Below are positions 41,243 through 50,372 of a stretch of 64,000 nt of DNA, in pieces. The notes under the pieces were generated by a model. The model ran no database searches and had not been told where the DNA came from. It saw nothing but the letters and a program-made list of their open reading frames with translations. Source of the stretch: Streptomyces sp. NBC_00464. Lineage in GTDB: Bacteria; Actinomycetota; Actinomycetes; Streptomycetales; Streptomycetaceae. Each line of letters begins with the position of its first letter. The stretch's first letter is position 1. Where the stretch lies: NCBI RefSeq assembly GCF_036013915.1, contig NZ_CP107899.1, positions 3,596,001 to 3,660,000 on the forward strand, in the 5' to 3' direction. Position numbers and translations under genes: made by a program.

Positions 41243-42586
41243 GTGAGCGAGAAGAAGACGAACAGTGCAGCCACGTCGAGCCGTACTGGCGGCAGGAAAA
41301 AGCGCACCGGTGACGCCGTCCCACCGGTGACCGGCGCGATCTCCCGGCGGCGGCTGATCGGCACCGCGGGAGCGGCCGGTGCCACCGGTCTCGTCCTCGG
41401 GGCGGCCGGCGGCGCCACCGGCTATGCCGCGACCAGGGACGAGGCGCCGGCCGCCCTGACCTCGGTCGGCTCCACCGAGGTGATGTTTCACGGGAAACAT
41501 CAACCGGGGATCACCACTCCGCTTCAGGCCCGCGGCCACCTCATCGCCTTCGACCTGTCCCCCGGGGCCGGACGCAAGGAGGCGGCAGCCCTGATGCGCC
41601 GCTGGTCGGCCACGGCCGAGCGGCTGATGGCCGGTGAACCCGTCACCGGCGGCTCGGCGGACGGCACCGGGCACGACACCGGCATCGCGCTGGACGCCGG
41701 ACCGTCCTCGCTGACCGTCACCTTCGGCTTCGGCGCCACCTTCTTCGAACGAACGGGCCTGACGGGGCACCGCCCGCCCGGACTCGACCCGCTGCCGCCG
41801 TTCTCGGCCGATCACCTCGACACCGGCAGGTCCAACGGTGACCTCTGGGTACAGATCGGCGCCGACGACGCGCTCGTCGCCTTCCACGCGTTGCGGGCCG
41901 TACAGAAGGAGGCCGCCTCGACGGCCACCGTGCGCTGGCAGATGGACGGCTTCAACCGCACGCCCGGCGCCACCGCGAAGCCGATGACCGCTCGCAACCT
42001 CATGGGCCAGATCGACGGCACCGGCAACCCGAAGCCTGCCGACACCGACTTCGACCAGCGTGTCTTCGTTGCGGCGGGCGCCGAGGACACCGCTTACGAC
42101 TGGCTGGTGGGCGGCTCCTACGCGGTCGTCCGGCGGATCAGGATGCTGCTCGACGACTGGGAGAAGCTCCCGGTGGAGCGTCAGGAACGGGTCATCGGCC
42201 GGCGCAAGGCGGACGGCGCCCCGCTCAGCGGCGGCACCGAGACCACCGAGATGGACCTCGACAAGGCGGGCCCCGACGGGAAGCTGCTGATCCCCGACAA
42301 CGCCCACGCCCGGATCTCCTCCCCCGAGCGCAACAGCGGCGCGGCCATGCTGCGGCGCCCGTTCTCGTACCACGACGGCATCTCATCGGACGGCACCCCG
42401 GACGCCGGTCTGCTGTTCATCTGCTGGCAGGCCGATCCACTGCGCGGCTTCGTACCTGTACAGCGCAAACTCGACCGGGGCGATGCCCTGTCCCCGTTCC
42501 TCCGTCACGAGGCGAGCGGACTGTTCGCGGTGCCGGGCGGTGCGGCGGACGGGGAGTACGTGGGTCAGCGGCTCCTGGAGTCCTGA
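41243..42586 (+). CDS. dtpA: Tat-exported DyP-type haem peroxidase
   Basis: 447 residues; GTG start after AGCAGGA. A twin-arginine signal (SRRRLIG, then a hydrophobic stretch to about 65) precedes the dye-decolourising peroxidase domain. Haem-site residues are visible: the GQIDGTGNP motif with distal Asp, the proximal His in NAHARISSPERN and Arg in LRRPFSYHDG. In S. lividans the equivalent DtpA is exported and linked to copper-dependent GlxA maturation and hyphal development. A parS-like sequence lies inside the gene. Confidence 0.95.
   Translation: MSEKKTNSAATSSRTGGRKKRTGDAVPPVTGAISRRRLIGTAGAAGATGLVLGAAGGATGYAATRDEAPAALTSVGSTEVMFHGKHQPGITTPLQARGHLIAFDLSPGAGRKEAAALMRRWSATAERLMAGEPVTGGSADGTGHDTGIALDAGPSSLTVTFGFGATFFERTGLTGHRPPGLDPLPPFSADHLDTGRSNGDLWVQIGADDALVAFHALRAVQKEAASTATVRWQMDGFNRTPGATAKPMTARNLMGQIDGTGNPKPADTDFDQRVFVAAGAEDTAYDWLVGGSYAVVRRIRMLLDDWEKLPVERQERVIGRRKADGAPLSGGTETTEMDLDKAGPDGKLLIPDNAHARISSPERNSGAAMLRRPFSYHDGISSDGTPDAGLLFICWQADPLRGFVPVQRKLDRGDALSPFLRHEASGLFAVPGGAADGEYVGQRLLES
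41485..41498. promoter_or_regulatory. parS-like ParB site inside dtpA (one mismatch)
   Basis: GTTTCACGGGAAAC differs from the Streptomyces parS consensus GTTTCACGTGAAAC at one central position. It is flanked by TGAT and ATCA, which extend the palindrome. It encodes part of VMFHGKHQPG, a conserved peroxidase segment, so protein constraint may explain some of the match. Confidence 0.5.
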
Positions 42587-42613
42587 GCCGACCCGGCGCA
42601 TTAGGGTGACGGT

Positions 42614-43549
42614 ATGTCCGCCACGCGCTACGCCTATCTCGGCCCTGAGGGCACCTTCACCGAGGTCGCCCTCCGTACGCTCCCGGAAGCCGCCACCCGC
42701 GAACTCGTCCCGATGGTCTCCGTACCGGCGGCGCTGGACGCGGTGCGCAACGGCACGGCCGCCGCGGCGCTCGTACCGATCGAGAACTCCGTCGAGGGCG
42801 GCATCACCACCACGCTCGACCAGCTGACCAGCGGCGAACCGCTGATGATCTACCGCGAAGTGCTCCTCTCCATCACCTTCGCACTGCTCGTGCGTCCCGG
42901 CACCAAGCTGTCCGACGTCAAGACGGTCACCGCGCACCCTGCCGCGCAGCCGCAGGTACGCAACTGGATGGCGGCCCATCTCCCCCAGGCCGTATGGGAA
43001 TCGGCGGCATCCAACGCGGACGGGGCACGACTCGTGCAGGAGGGGCGGTACGACGCCGCCTTCGCCGGTGAGTTCGCTGCGGCAACCTATGGGCTCGAAC
43101 CGCTGGTGACCGAGATCCACGACGCGGAGAACGCCCAGACCCGCTTCGTGCTGGTGGGCCGCCCGGCCCGGCCGGCAGCGCCGACCGGTGCGGACAAGAC
43201 CTCCGTGGTCATCTGGCTGGGGGACGACCACCCCGGCGCGCTGCTCGAACTGCTCCAGGAGTTCGCGGTACGTGGAGTGAACCTGATGCTGATCCAGTCC
43301 CGGCCGACGGGCGCGGGAATCGGCAACTACTGCTTCGCGGTGGACGCCGAAGGCCATATCTCCGACCGCCGGGTCGGCGAGGCTCTGATGGGACTGAAGC
43401 GGATCTGCCCGAAGGTGCGGTTCCTCGGCTCCTATCCGCGGGCCGGTGTGACCCCGGCGGATGTACGGCCCCTGCGTGCGGGCACGTCGGATGCGGCGTT
43501 CACCGAGGCCTCCGACTGGCTGGCCCGGAATCAGGACGGCCGGGCCTGA
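42614..43549 (+). CDS. pheA: Prephenate dehydratase
   Basis: 311 residues, monofunctional. The catalytic domain shows YLGPEGTFTEVA, VPIENSVEGG and the NAQTRFVLV motif with the essential Thr. A C-terminal ACT domain for phenylalanine feedback has LLQEFAVRGVNLMLIQSRPTG, the usual ESRP reading QSRP. It converts prephenate to phenylpyruvate. It begins 27 bases after dtpA, and a large gap separates it from serS. Confidence 0.96.
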   Translation: MSATRYAYLGPEGTFTEVALRTLPEAATRELVPMVSVPAALDAVRNGTAAAALVPIENSVEGGITTTLDQLTSGEPLMIYREVLLSITFALLVRPGTKLSDVKTVTAHPAAQPQVRNWMAAHLPQAVWESAASNADGARLVQEGRYDAAFAGEFAAATYGLEPLVTEIHDAENAQTRFVLVGRPARPAAPTGADKTSVVIWLGDDHPGALLELLQEFAVRGVNLMLIQSRPTGAGIGNYCFAVDAEGHISDRRVGEALMGLKRICPKVRFLGSYPRAGVTPADVRPLRAGTSDAAFTEASDWLARNQDGRA

Positions 43550-43754
43550 GCGCCTGAGGACTTAAGGACCTGAGCAACGGAACGAATTCGACTCTTCCGC
43601 CCATATCGGATGATTCGGGTGATTCTGATGCATCGCGGGCTCCGGACGCCTCGACGACTTCGAACAGTTCACCCCGAGGTCTGGCGCCCTCGCCCGTCGG
43701 TCGATCGCTGCCCATATGTCCGGTGCGATCAGCCGATTACCTCGGGTGGAAAAG

Positions 43755-44052
43755 TTATCCACAGGGGCCCGCCTCGACCTGGGGACAAGTCGACACCGCA
43801 ATGCGACATGGTCGACAAATCTGCCCACCTCGCCTAGATCGGTCCACAGGTCGGCGGGTCGCCCCTTGTCAGCTCAATTCCATTGATCAACTCTTTAGGA
43901 CGAGGAATTCCCACCCGAACGAGCGCGCGAAGGGGGTTTAAGTCGTGAATCCACGAGCCGGCATGCGGCTTTCGGAATGATCTCCTCCATGTCCACAGAC
44001 CTTCCTCACAGCCTGTGGATAACTTCGGCCGACCATCCACCCCTGTGGACAA
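43755..44052. promoter_or_regulatory. DnaA-box cluster in the pheA-serS gap
   Basis: Within 300 bases lie TTATCCACA (43755-43763), TGGGGACAA (43780-43788), ATGTCCACA (43989-43997), TGTGGATAA (44014-44022) and TGTGGACAA (44044-44052). Three match TTATCCACA or TTGTCCACA exactly, counting both strands; the other two have one mismatch. The whole gap, 43550-44268, has no convincing gene and is less GC-rich than its neighbours. It must also contain the serS promoter. Such extra-oriC clusters can bind or titrate DnaA. Confidence 0.7.
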
Positions 44053-44268
44053 GCGGCACCCAACTCCCCTTTCGAGCAAGGCTGATACGTCAAACCGCGT
44101 GGCCCTTCTGCCCCATTTAGGGGAATAGGGCCTCTTTCCTGACGCAACCACCTTCACACCTGTCACGGATTCCACCCCCAGCATTACCAATACCGGCAAT
44201 TCGGGCAAAGTGACACGCTTGGCAATATCGGTTCGAACTACCGAAGCCGACACCGGTAGCCTGGAGGG

Positions 44269-45558
44269 GTGATTGACCTTCGCCTGCTTCGTGAGGACCC
44301 CGACCGTGTTCGCGCCTCCCAGCGCGCCCGTGGAGAGGACGTCGCCCTCGTCGACGCCCTTCTCTCCGCCGATGAACGGCGCAGGTCGTCCGGGGTCCGG
44401 TTCGACGAACTCCGTTCCGAGCAGAAGTCGCTCGGCAAGCTCATCCCCAAGGCCTCCCCGCAGGAGCGCGCCGAACTCCTGAAGAAGGCCGAGCAGCTCA
44501 AGGCCGACGTCAAGGCGGCCGACGCGACGCAGAACGAGGCCGACGAGGAGACCAGGAGCCTGCTGCTGCAGCTCGGCAACATCGTCCACACGGACGTGCC
44601 GGTCGGCGGCGAGGAGGACTTCGTCGTCCTGGAGACGCACGGCACCATCCGCGACTTCGGCGCCGAGGGCTTCGAGCCCAAGGACCACCTGGAGCTCGGC
44701 GAGGCGCTCGGCGCCATCGACATGGAGCGCGGCGCCAAGGTGTCCGGTTCCCGCTTCTACTACCTGACGGGCGTCGGCGCGCTGCTGGAGCTCGCCCTCG
44801 TCAACGCCGCGATCGCCCAGGCCACCGAGGCCGGCTTCATCCCGATGCTCACCCCCGCGCTGGTCCGCCCGCGCGCCATGGAGGGCACCGGCTTCCTCGG
44901 CCAGGCCGCGGAGAACGTGTACCACCTGGAGAAGGACGACTTCTACCTGGTCGGCACCTCCGAGGTACCGCTCGCCGCGTACCACATGGACGAGATCATC
45001 GACGCGGACAAGCTGCCCCTGCGCTACGCGGGCTTCTCGCCCTGCTTCCGCCGTGAGGCGGGTACGTACGGCAAGGACACCCGCGGCATCTTCCGGGTCC
45101 ACCAGTTCGACAAGGTCGAGATGTTCTCGTATGTCGACCCGGCGGACGCCGAGGCCGAGCACCAGCGTCTCCTGGACTGGGAGAAGCAGTGGCTCACCGC
45201 ACTCGGACTGCCCTTCCAGGTGATCGACGTCGCCACCGGCGACCTCGGCTCCTCGGCCTCCAGGAAGTTCGACTGCGAGGCGTGGATCCCGACCCAGGGC
45301 AAGTACCGCGAGCTGACCTCCGCGTCCAACTGCGACGGCTTCCAGGCGCGCCGGCTGTCCGTCCGGATGCGCGACACCCGCGACGGCAAGAAGGTGCTCC
45401 AGCCGTTGTCCACGCTGAACGGCACGCTCTGCGCCGTTCCGCGCACGATCGTGGCAATCCTGGAGAACCACCAGCTGCCCGACGGTTCGGTACGGGTGCC
45501 CGAGGTACTCCGTCCGTACCTGGGCGGGCGTGAGGTTCTGGAGCCGGTCGCCAAGTGA
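44269..45558 (+). CDS. serS: Seryl-tRNA synthetase
   Basis: 429 residues. The N-terminal tRNA-binding coiled coil covers about 10-105. The class II catalytic core shows motif 2 ([24 protein letters not shown], split) and motif 3 near 390 ([19 protein letters not shown] in part), and the TSEVPLA serine site. It charges tRNA-Ser; a tRNA-Ser gene lies 0.8 kb downstream. The GTG start has a GGAGG only one base away, too close for normal use, and TAGCCT 6 bases upstream of the start looks like a -10 box, so a leaderless mRNA is possible. Confidence 0.97.
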   Translation: MIDLRLLREDPDRVRASQRARGEDVALVDALLSADERRRSSGVRFDELRSEQKSLGKLIPKASPQERAELLKKAEQLKADVKAADATQNEADEETRSLLLQLGNIVHTDVPVGGEEDFVVLETHGTIRDFGAEGFEPKDHLELGEALGAIDMERGAKVSGSRFYYLTGVGALLELALVNAAIAQATEAGFIPMLTPALVRPRAMEGTGFLGQAAENVYHLEKDDFYLVGTSEVPLAAYHMDEIIDADKLPLRYAGFSPCFRREAGTYGKDTRGIFRVHQFDKVEMFSYVDPADAEAEHQRLLDWEKQWLTALGLPFQVIDVATGDLGSSASRKFDCEAWIPTQGKYRELTSASNCDGFQARRLSVRMRDTRDGKKVLQPLSTLNGTLCAVPRTIVAILENHQLPDGSVRVPEVLRPYLGGREVLEPVAK

Positions 45559-46352
45559 CTTTCCCCTACAAGCTCGTCGCGACCGACCTCGACGGCACGC
45601 TGCTGCGTGACGACGACACGGTCTCCGAGCGCACGCGCGAGGCACTGGCCGCGGTGACCGCGGCCGGTGCGGCGCACATCATCGTCACCGGCCGCGCCGT
45701 CCCGTGGACCCGGCACATCCTGGACGACCTGGGCTACGAGGGCCTCGCGGTCTGCGGCCAGGGCGCGCAGGTCTACCACGCGGGCGAGCACAAGCTGCTG
45801 ACCTCGCTGACGCTGGACCGGCAGCTGGCCGGGCTCGCGCTCTCCAAGGTCGAGGCCGAGGTCGGTCCGCTGGCGCTGGCCGCGAGCCGCGACGGGCTCG
45901 ACGGCGAAGTACTGGTCGGCCCCGGCTACCGCGTACAGGAGGGCCCCCTTCCGGCCGTCCTCGTTGAGGACCCGGCCGAGATGTGGTCCGCTCCGCTGAA
46001 CAAGGTCTACATACAGCATCCCGAACTGGACGACGACGCACTGGCGAAGGCCGCGCGCGCGGCGGTCGGCAATCTGGTCGACGTGGTCATGGCAGGCCCG
46101 GGGGTAGTGGAGATCCTGCCGCTGGGACTCAGCAAGGCCACCGGCCTCTCGCTGGCCGCGCGCCGGCTGGGCGTGAAGGCGGCGGACACGATCGCCTTCG
46201 GTGACATGCCGAACGACATCCCGATGTTCGCATGGGCGCAGCACGGCGTCGCCATGGCCAACGCGCACGAGGACCTGAAGGCCGTCGCGCAGGAGATCAC
46301 CGCGTCGAACGAGGACGACGGGATCGCCGTGGTGCTGGAGCAGTTGCTCTAA
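45555..46352 (+). CDS. Cof-type HAD hydrolase
   Basis: 265 residues; GTG overlaps the serS stop (GTGA), so the genes are coupled. HAD motifs: [12 protein letters not shown] (nucleophile and acid/base Asp), IIVTGRA (motif II), the Lys of [13 protein letters not shown], and [11 protein letters not shown] (metal Asps). The C2B cap lies between. Such enzymes dephosphorylate sugar phosphates or cofactors; the substrate is unknown. A paralogue is encoded at 57365-58231. Confidence 0.93.
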   Translation: MTFPYKLVATDLDGTLLRDDDTVSERTREALAAVTAAGAAHIIVTGRAVPWTRHILDDLGYEGLAVCGQGAQVYHAGEHKLLTSLTLDRQLAGLALSKVEAEVGPLALAASRDGLDGEVLVGPGYRVQEGPLPAVLVEDPAEMWSAPLNKVYIQHPELDDDALAKAARAAVGNLVDVVMAGPGVVEILPLGLSKATGLSLAARRLGVKAADTIAFGDMPNDIPMFAWAQHGVAMANAHEDLKAVAQEITASNEDDGIAVVLEQLL

Positions 46353-46381
46353 CGGTCCGGGGCAGGTGCGGGTGCCTGAGG

Positions 46382-46469
<88 letters not shown>

Positions 46470-46548
46470 GGGAGGCGGCCGCGCGCGCGATGCGCGGTGA
46501 CGGCCGCCGGGCGTGCTGCTCGGAGCGGCGCGGCGGAGCAGTCTCTGA

Positions 46549-46611
46549 CTACTCCGATGCCGGCTCGGGCAGGCCCTGCTGGGAGCTCGACGGACTCGGA
46601 CTCTCGGTCAT
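46549..46611 (-). CDS. Possible 20-residue peptide, weak
   Basis: A short frame MTESPSPSSSQQ... ending in TAG, with GAGAGGAG about 7 bases before the ATG. The ribosome site is good, but the peptide is too short and low in complexity to trust. It lies in the 310-base gap between tRNA-Ser and the coiled-coil gene, next to 17-base repeats. Confidence 0.2.
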   Translation of the reverse strand: MTESPSPSSSQQGLPEPASE

Positions 46612-46663
46612 CGCCGCGCTCCTCTCCCGGTCCGGGGGCTCGTTCCCGGCGTGTGCCGTAGCC

Positions 46664-46731
46664 CTTGCTGTTCCGTGCCGCTTGCTGTTCCGTGCTGCTT
46701 GCTGTTCCGTGCCGTCTACTGTGCCGTGTCC
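46664..46731. repeat. 17-base tandem repeats
   Basis: Three near-identical units CTTGCTGTTCCGTGCYG followed by a degenerate fourth, ending where the terminator hairpin begins. They fill part of the non-coding 46470-46782 gap. Confidence 0.75.
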
Positions 46732-46776
46732 CCGAGGGCCAGTGCCACTCATTTACGGGTGGCACCGGCCCTCGGG
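46731..46776 (-). terminator. Hairpin terminator after the coiled-coil gene
   Basis: Stem CCCGAGGGCC with GGCCCTCGGG continued by GTGCCAC with GTGGCAC around one mismatch, loop about 10 bases. It lies 7 bases beyond the stop of the leftward gene at 46783. Confidence 0.85.
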
Positions 46777-46782
46777 CCTTCC

Positions 46783-47478
46783 TCAGCGGCTCCGGTTGCG
46801 GCGGCTCAGGTCCTTCAGGCCGCGTGCCAGCTCGTCCATGCGCCCGTCGAGCCGGACGATGTCCTCGGACACCCCGCCCAGCCGCACACTCATGGCGCCG
46901 ACCACCTGATGGGTGACCTCCAGCCGCCGGTCGAGGACGTCGAGCCGATGTGACATCCGGTTGAGGACCGGCCCGAGCTCCTGCAGAGCGGTGCCGACTC
47001 CGGCGAGGCAGCTTTCAACCCGGGTGACGCGGTGTTCGAGCGAGACGTACCCGGCGCGCAAGTCCTGCTCGGCGTCGAGGAGATACGTACGGACGCATCG
47101 GGCGATGTCACTGTCGCGAAGAAGCATGGCGACGTTGAGGACGGTCCTGCGCGTGTAGAGAGTGAGCTGGGCGTGCGCCTGTGGATAACTTTCGCCCTGC
47201 CCGCCATCCAATAGGGACATCATGTCCCTATTAAAGACTCGCAGGTCAGAGCCTCGAAGAAGCCGAAGCCCGTTCTCCTCCATCTCTGCCCTATGGCGCT
47301 GGGTCACCTTCTTGACGACCTCTGTGGATACTTCGAAGTAGCGGGCCACGTCCTCGGTGCGAACGTGAACTCCATCCGGGAGCATGACAAGGCTCTTCAC
47401 CTTGTCCAGGACGTCGACGCGCCCCATCTGTTCGACGCGCAGTGTGCGTGATTCGAGCAGGGCGACTTCCGTGGGCAT
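46783..47478 (-). CDS. Putative DNA-binding protein with coiled-coil tail
   Basis: 231 residues from the ATG at 47478, 7 bases after GGAAGG; an ATG two codons upstream is too close to that site. Residues 1-95 look like a helix-turn-helix or winged domain (GVHVRTEDVARYFEVSTEVV, then RHRAEMEENGLRLLRG and LRVFNRDM). Residues 130-231 are amphipathic with repeated R-L spacing, a likely coiled coil. Similar proteins occur widely in streptomycetes without known function. A perfect DnaA-type box (47180-47188) falls inside the gene. Confidence 0.65.
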   Translation of the reverse strand: MPTEVALLESRTLRVEQMGRVDVLDKVKSLVMLPDGVHVRTEDVARYFEVSTEVVKKVTQRHRAEMEENGLRLLRGSDLRVFNRDMMSLLDGGQGESYPQAHAQLTLYTRRTVLNVAMLLRDSDIARCVRTYLLDAEQDLRAGYVSLEHRVTRVESCLAGVGTALQELGPVLNRMSHRLDVLDRRLEVTHQVVGAMSVRLGGVSEDIVRLDGRMDELARGLKDLSRRNRSR

Positions 47479-47748
47479 GAGCATGCCTTCCGTTCAGGGA
47501 ATCCGATGCCGAACAGTCCGGTCCGGTGCCAGGCAGTCCGGTGCCGGACGGACAGCCCTCTCCCCGGGCTTCAGGGGTGGAGGACGCTCACGGTTGCCAC
47601 TCACTCAAGGACCGACCGGTGGGTGATCCCCCACCGCATCGGCTATCCGAATTTCACGAAAGCTACGACGCCACAGATTCCAGTTGCCTCCACGCAGCTT
47701 GGACAACGAACCGATAACCGTACAGTTACGCGTAGGACTGTCCGACAT
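47479..47748. other. Promoter gap upstream of the coiled-coil gene
   Basis: 270 bases between the leftward coiled-coil gene and the terminator of the ABC operon. CAGTCCGGTGCC-like words are repeated at about 47515-47545. Nothing else recognisable; it should hold the promoter for the gene at 47478. Confidence 0.4.
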
Positions 47749-47783
47749 GCGACAACCCCCGTCCATCGGACGGGGGTTGTCGC
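47749..47783 (-). terminator. 16-base-pair hairpin terminator of the ABC operon
   Basis: Perfect arms 47749-47764 (GCGACAACCCCCGTCC) and 47768-47783 with a 3-base loop, 24 bases beyond the last gene of the leftward operon. Confidence 0.92.
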
Positions 47784-47807
47784 ACGGTGCGGCGGGAGGC
47801 CGCGTCG

Positions 47808-48527
47808 TCACTCCTCGCCGGCGAGCTTCAGGGTTCGGAGCTTCTGACCCGCGTACCAGGTCGCCACCACGGTGACCGCGGCCAGCAGGACCGTCGCAAC
47901 CGGCAGACCGACGTCGGAGGTGATCGCGCCGCCCCCGCCGACCTTCTCCGCCACCGCGAGGGACCACTGCTGCACGCTGAGTGTGCGTGCACCCGGCACC
48001 AGACTGCCGAACAGGGCCTCCCAGACCAGTGCGTAGACGAGTCCGAGGACCACCGCGTGCCGGCTGATCGTGCCCAGCAGCAGGAACAGCGCGCTGTAGG
48101 CGATCGAGGCGACCAGTGCGGCGATCGTGTACGCCACGGCGATCTGCTGACCGTTGCCGTTGAGGATGAGACCGGCGATCAGGGTCGGCACCGCCGAGAA
48201 GACCATCGTCACCGCGATCGCCACGATCAGCTTGGTGAAGATGATCGTCGGCCGGGTCACCGGCTTGGACAGCAGATAGACGATCGAGCCGTCGTCGATC
48301 TCCGGCCCGATGGCGCCGGTCCCGGCGATCACGCCGATCAGCGGCACCATGGTGGCGATGGCGAATCCGCCCAGCACGTCCGAGGCCACCTGGTCGTCGG
48401 CCCCCGCGAACATCCGTACCGCCACCGCGATGACGATCAGAAGCGCGGGCAGGACGAACAGGATGGCGGCCCGGCGTCGGCCGAGCAGGGCCCGGTAGGT
48501 GAGCCGGGCGACTGTGGGGTCGTACAT
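47808..48527 (-). CDS. ABC-2 type transporter permease
   Basis: 239 residues with six predicted membrane helices and the ABC-2 hallmark segment IGPEIDDGSIVYLLSKPVTRP in the first cytoplasmic loop region. It pairs with the ATPase encoded 28 bases upstream. Together they form an exporter; the cargo is unknown. It is the last gene of a four-gene leftward operon containing two such modules. Confidence 0.92.
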   Translation of the reverse strand: MYDPTVARLTYRALLGRRRAAILFVLPALLIVIAVAVRMFAGADDQVASDVLGGFAIATMVPLIGVIAGTGAIGPEIDDGSIVYLLSKPVTRPTIIFTKLIVAIAVTMVFSAVPTLIAGLILNGNGQQIAVAYTIAALVASIAYSALFLLLGTISRHAVVLGLVYALVWEALFGSLVPGARTLSVQQWSLAVAEKVGGGGAITSDVGLPVATVLLAAVTVVATWYAGQKLRTLKLAGEE

Positions 48528-48555
48528 GACGTCACAGCTCCTTTCAGGCCACTAC

Positions 48556-49467
48556 TCAGGCCGCTACGAGATAGGAAAAGACCGATTCGAGGGACTCGTC
48601 GGACGGCGAAACGGTCAGAAGGCGAATGCCCTGATCACGCGCCACCTTCGGCAGCAGCGTGGTGAAGCGCCCGAAATCGACGGCCTGGATACGCAGGGCG
48701 TTCTCACCGAGGTCGACCTCGATCCCGGCCGTCGACGGGTCGGCGATGAGCGCGGCGGCGAGGGCGCGGTCGTCGCTGGACCGTACGAGATAGCGGTGCG
48801 GGCGGTCCGTCATCAGACGGCGGATCTTCCGGAAGTCACCGGATGCCGCGTGCCTTCCCGCCACGATCACCTCGATGTGCGAGGCGAGTTGCTCGACCTC
48901 TTCGAGGATGTGGGAGGAGAAGAGAACCGTGCGGCCCTCAGCCCCCATCCGTCGCAGCAGTTCCATCAGCTGCATCCGCTGTCGCGGGTCCATCCCGTTG
49001 AACGGCTCGTCGAGCAGCAGCACGGACGGGTCGTGGACCAGCGCGGACGCCATCTTCACTCGCTGGCGCATGCCCTTGCTGTACGTGGAGATCTTGCGGT
49101 CCTGCGCGTACTCCATCTGGACCGTGGCCAGCGCGGCGGCCGCCTCGGCGTCGCCGAGACCGTGCAGTTCGGAGTTGGCCACGACGAACTCGCGACCGGT
49201 CAGGAAGTCGTACATCCCCTCGCGCTCCGGCACGATGCCGATCTGCCGGTAGACGGCCTCGTTGCGCCAGATCGCCTTGCCGTCGAGCGTGACCGTGCCC
49301 GTCGACGGGGCGAGGAATCCGGCCATCATGTTGATCAGCGTGGACTTGCCGGCGCCGTTGGGCCCGAGCAGACCGGTGACTCCCGGGCCCACAGTCATGC
49401 TCACGTCGTTGACGGCGACCACATTGCCGAACCAGCGGGACGTGTGGTCGATCTCGATGGTGGTCAC
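48556..49467 (-). CDS. ABC transporter ATP-binding protein
   Basis: 303 residues; the GTG at 49467 overlaps the preceding permease stop. Walker A GPNGAGKST, signature YSKGMRQRV, Walker B VLLLDEPFNGMDP and the switch His (FSSHIL) are intact. A C-terminal domain of about 85 residues follows. The signature begins YSKG rather than LSGG, as in many ABC-2 drug or antibiotic exporters. It probably powers the permease at 47808. Confidence 0.95.
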   Translation of the reverse strand: MTTIEIDHTSRWFGNVVAVNDVSMTVGPGVTGLLGPNGAGKSTLINMMAGFLAPSTGTVTLDGKAIWRNEAVYRQIGIVPEREGMYDFLTGREFVVANSELHGLGDAEAAAALATVQMEYAQDRKISTYSKGMRQRVKMASALVHDPSVLLLDEPFNGMDPRQRMQLMELLRRMGAEGRTVLFSSHILEEVEQLASHIEVIVAGRHAASGDFRKIRRLMTDRPHRYLVRSSDDRALAAALIADPSTAGIEVDLGENALRIQAVDFGRFTTLLPKVARDQGIRLLTVSPSDESLESVFSYLVAA

Positions 49468-50372
49468 AGCCCGACCCTCCGGTAGCGGCGCATCAGTACG
49501 GCGTACGAGCCGGCGACGAGCGCGAGAACAACGATCAGATAGACCACACCGGCACCGGCCCCCGGTCCTTCCCCTCCGGGGAAGGCGGAGGTCGCCCCGA
49601 GGAACGCGGTCTGCACGCCGTCGATGAGCGTGATCGGGGAGAAGAGCCCCAGCCACGGCACGGCCCCGGTGGACCCCGTGGACCAGGCGATGCCCTGGAT
49701 CGTGCTGACCGCGCCGTACGTGATGGTCAGCACGGCGATCACCGCGGCAACACCGAAGCCGCGCCGGGGCGTGAGGGCGGCCATCACGAGCCCGAGACCG
49801 GCGAAGAGCACGGACAGCAGCGCCACCGACACCATTCCCTGGGCGAACCATTTGGTCTGGTCGGCGAAGTCGAACTTCCCCAGCAGCGCGCCCACGTACA
49901 GGATCACGAGCGGTGCGCCGGTAAGGATGAAAAGAGCGGAGACCATGGCCGCGAACTTGGCGAGAACGTAGTCGGACCGCTCGATCGGCCGGGAGAAGTA
50001 CAGCGGAACGCTCTTGAACCGAAGGTCCCTGGAGACCGACTGCGGTGCCTGCGCGGCGATGAACAGCCCGATGACGGCCTGAAGGTAGATCGCGAACGAG
50101 GTGTACTTGATCGGCAGCTTCGTCGAGTTCGGCGTGGCGATGGCGACCGCCACGAGGATCGCCGCGACCAGGCACATCACGCCGAACAGCAGCATGGGAA
50201 GCACCTTGGACTTGGCCGAGCGGCCGAGTCCGAAGGAGCCGCGCAGGGACTGCGAATAGAGCGAGCGGCGTGCGTAGGCGCGGCCGAGGCGCGGGCCGTC
50301 GTAGGCGCGGTAGCCGATGTTGTGGATCCGGGAGGTCTCGCTCCCGGTCGCGGCGCCGGTCTCAGTGCTCAT
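49464..50372 (-). CDS. ABC-2 type transporter permease
   Basis: 302 residues. A cytoplasmic N-terminus with the conserved IHNIGYRAYDGPRLGR opens the protein, and six helices follow. The loop SRDLRFKSVPLYFSRPIERSD corresponds to the ABC-2 coupling region. It overlaps the stop of the ATPase at 50362 by 11 bases and should pair with it. Its sequence resembles the second permease only distantly. Confidence 0.92.
   Translation of the reverse strand: MSTETGAATGSETSRIHNIGYRAYDGPRLGRAYARRSLYSQSLRGSFGLGRSAKSKVLPMLLFGVMCLVAAILVAVAIATPNSTKLPIKYTSFAIYLQAVIGLFIAAQAPQSVSRDLRFKSVPLYFSRPIERSDYVLAKFAAMVSALFILTGAPLVILYVGALLGKFDFADQTKWFAQGMVSVALLSVLFAGLGLVMAALTPRRGFGVAAVIAVLTITYGAVSTIQGIAWSTGSTGAVPWLGLFSPITLIDGVQTAFLGATSAFPGGEGPGAGAGVVYLIVVLALVAGSYAVLMRRYRRVGL

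Noticed and set aside
43610..44147. Short open frames in the pheA-serS gap
   Set aside because: They lack ribosome sites, overlap each other on both strands and cover the DnaA boxes; the gap looks regulatory.
44221..44268. T-box or other riboswitch in the serS leader
   Set aside because: No T-box sequence or specifier structure is seen, and the start looks leaderless.
47605..47748. Leftward short frame starting MSDSPTRNCTVIGS just past the ABC terminator
   Set aside because: The start directly abuts a hairpin arm, there is no Shine-Dalgarno, and the sequence matches no family I know.
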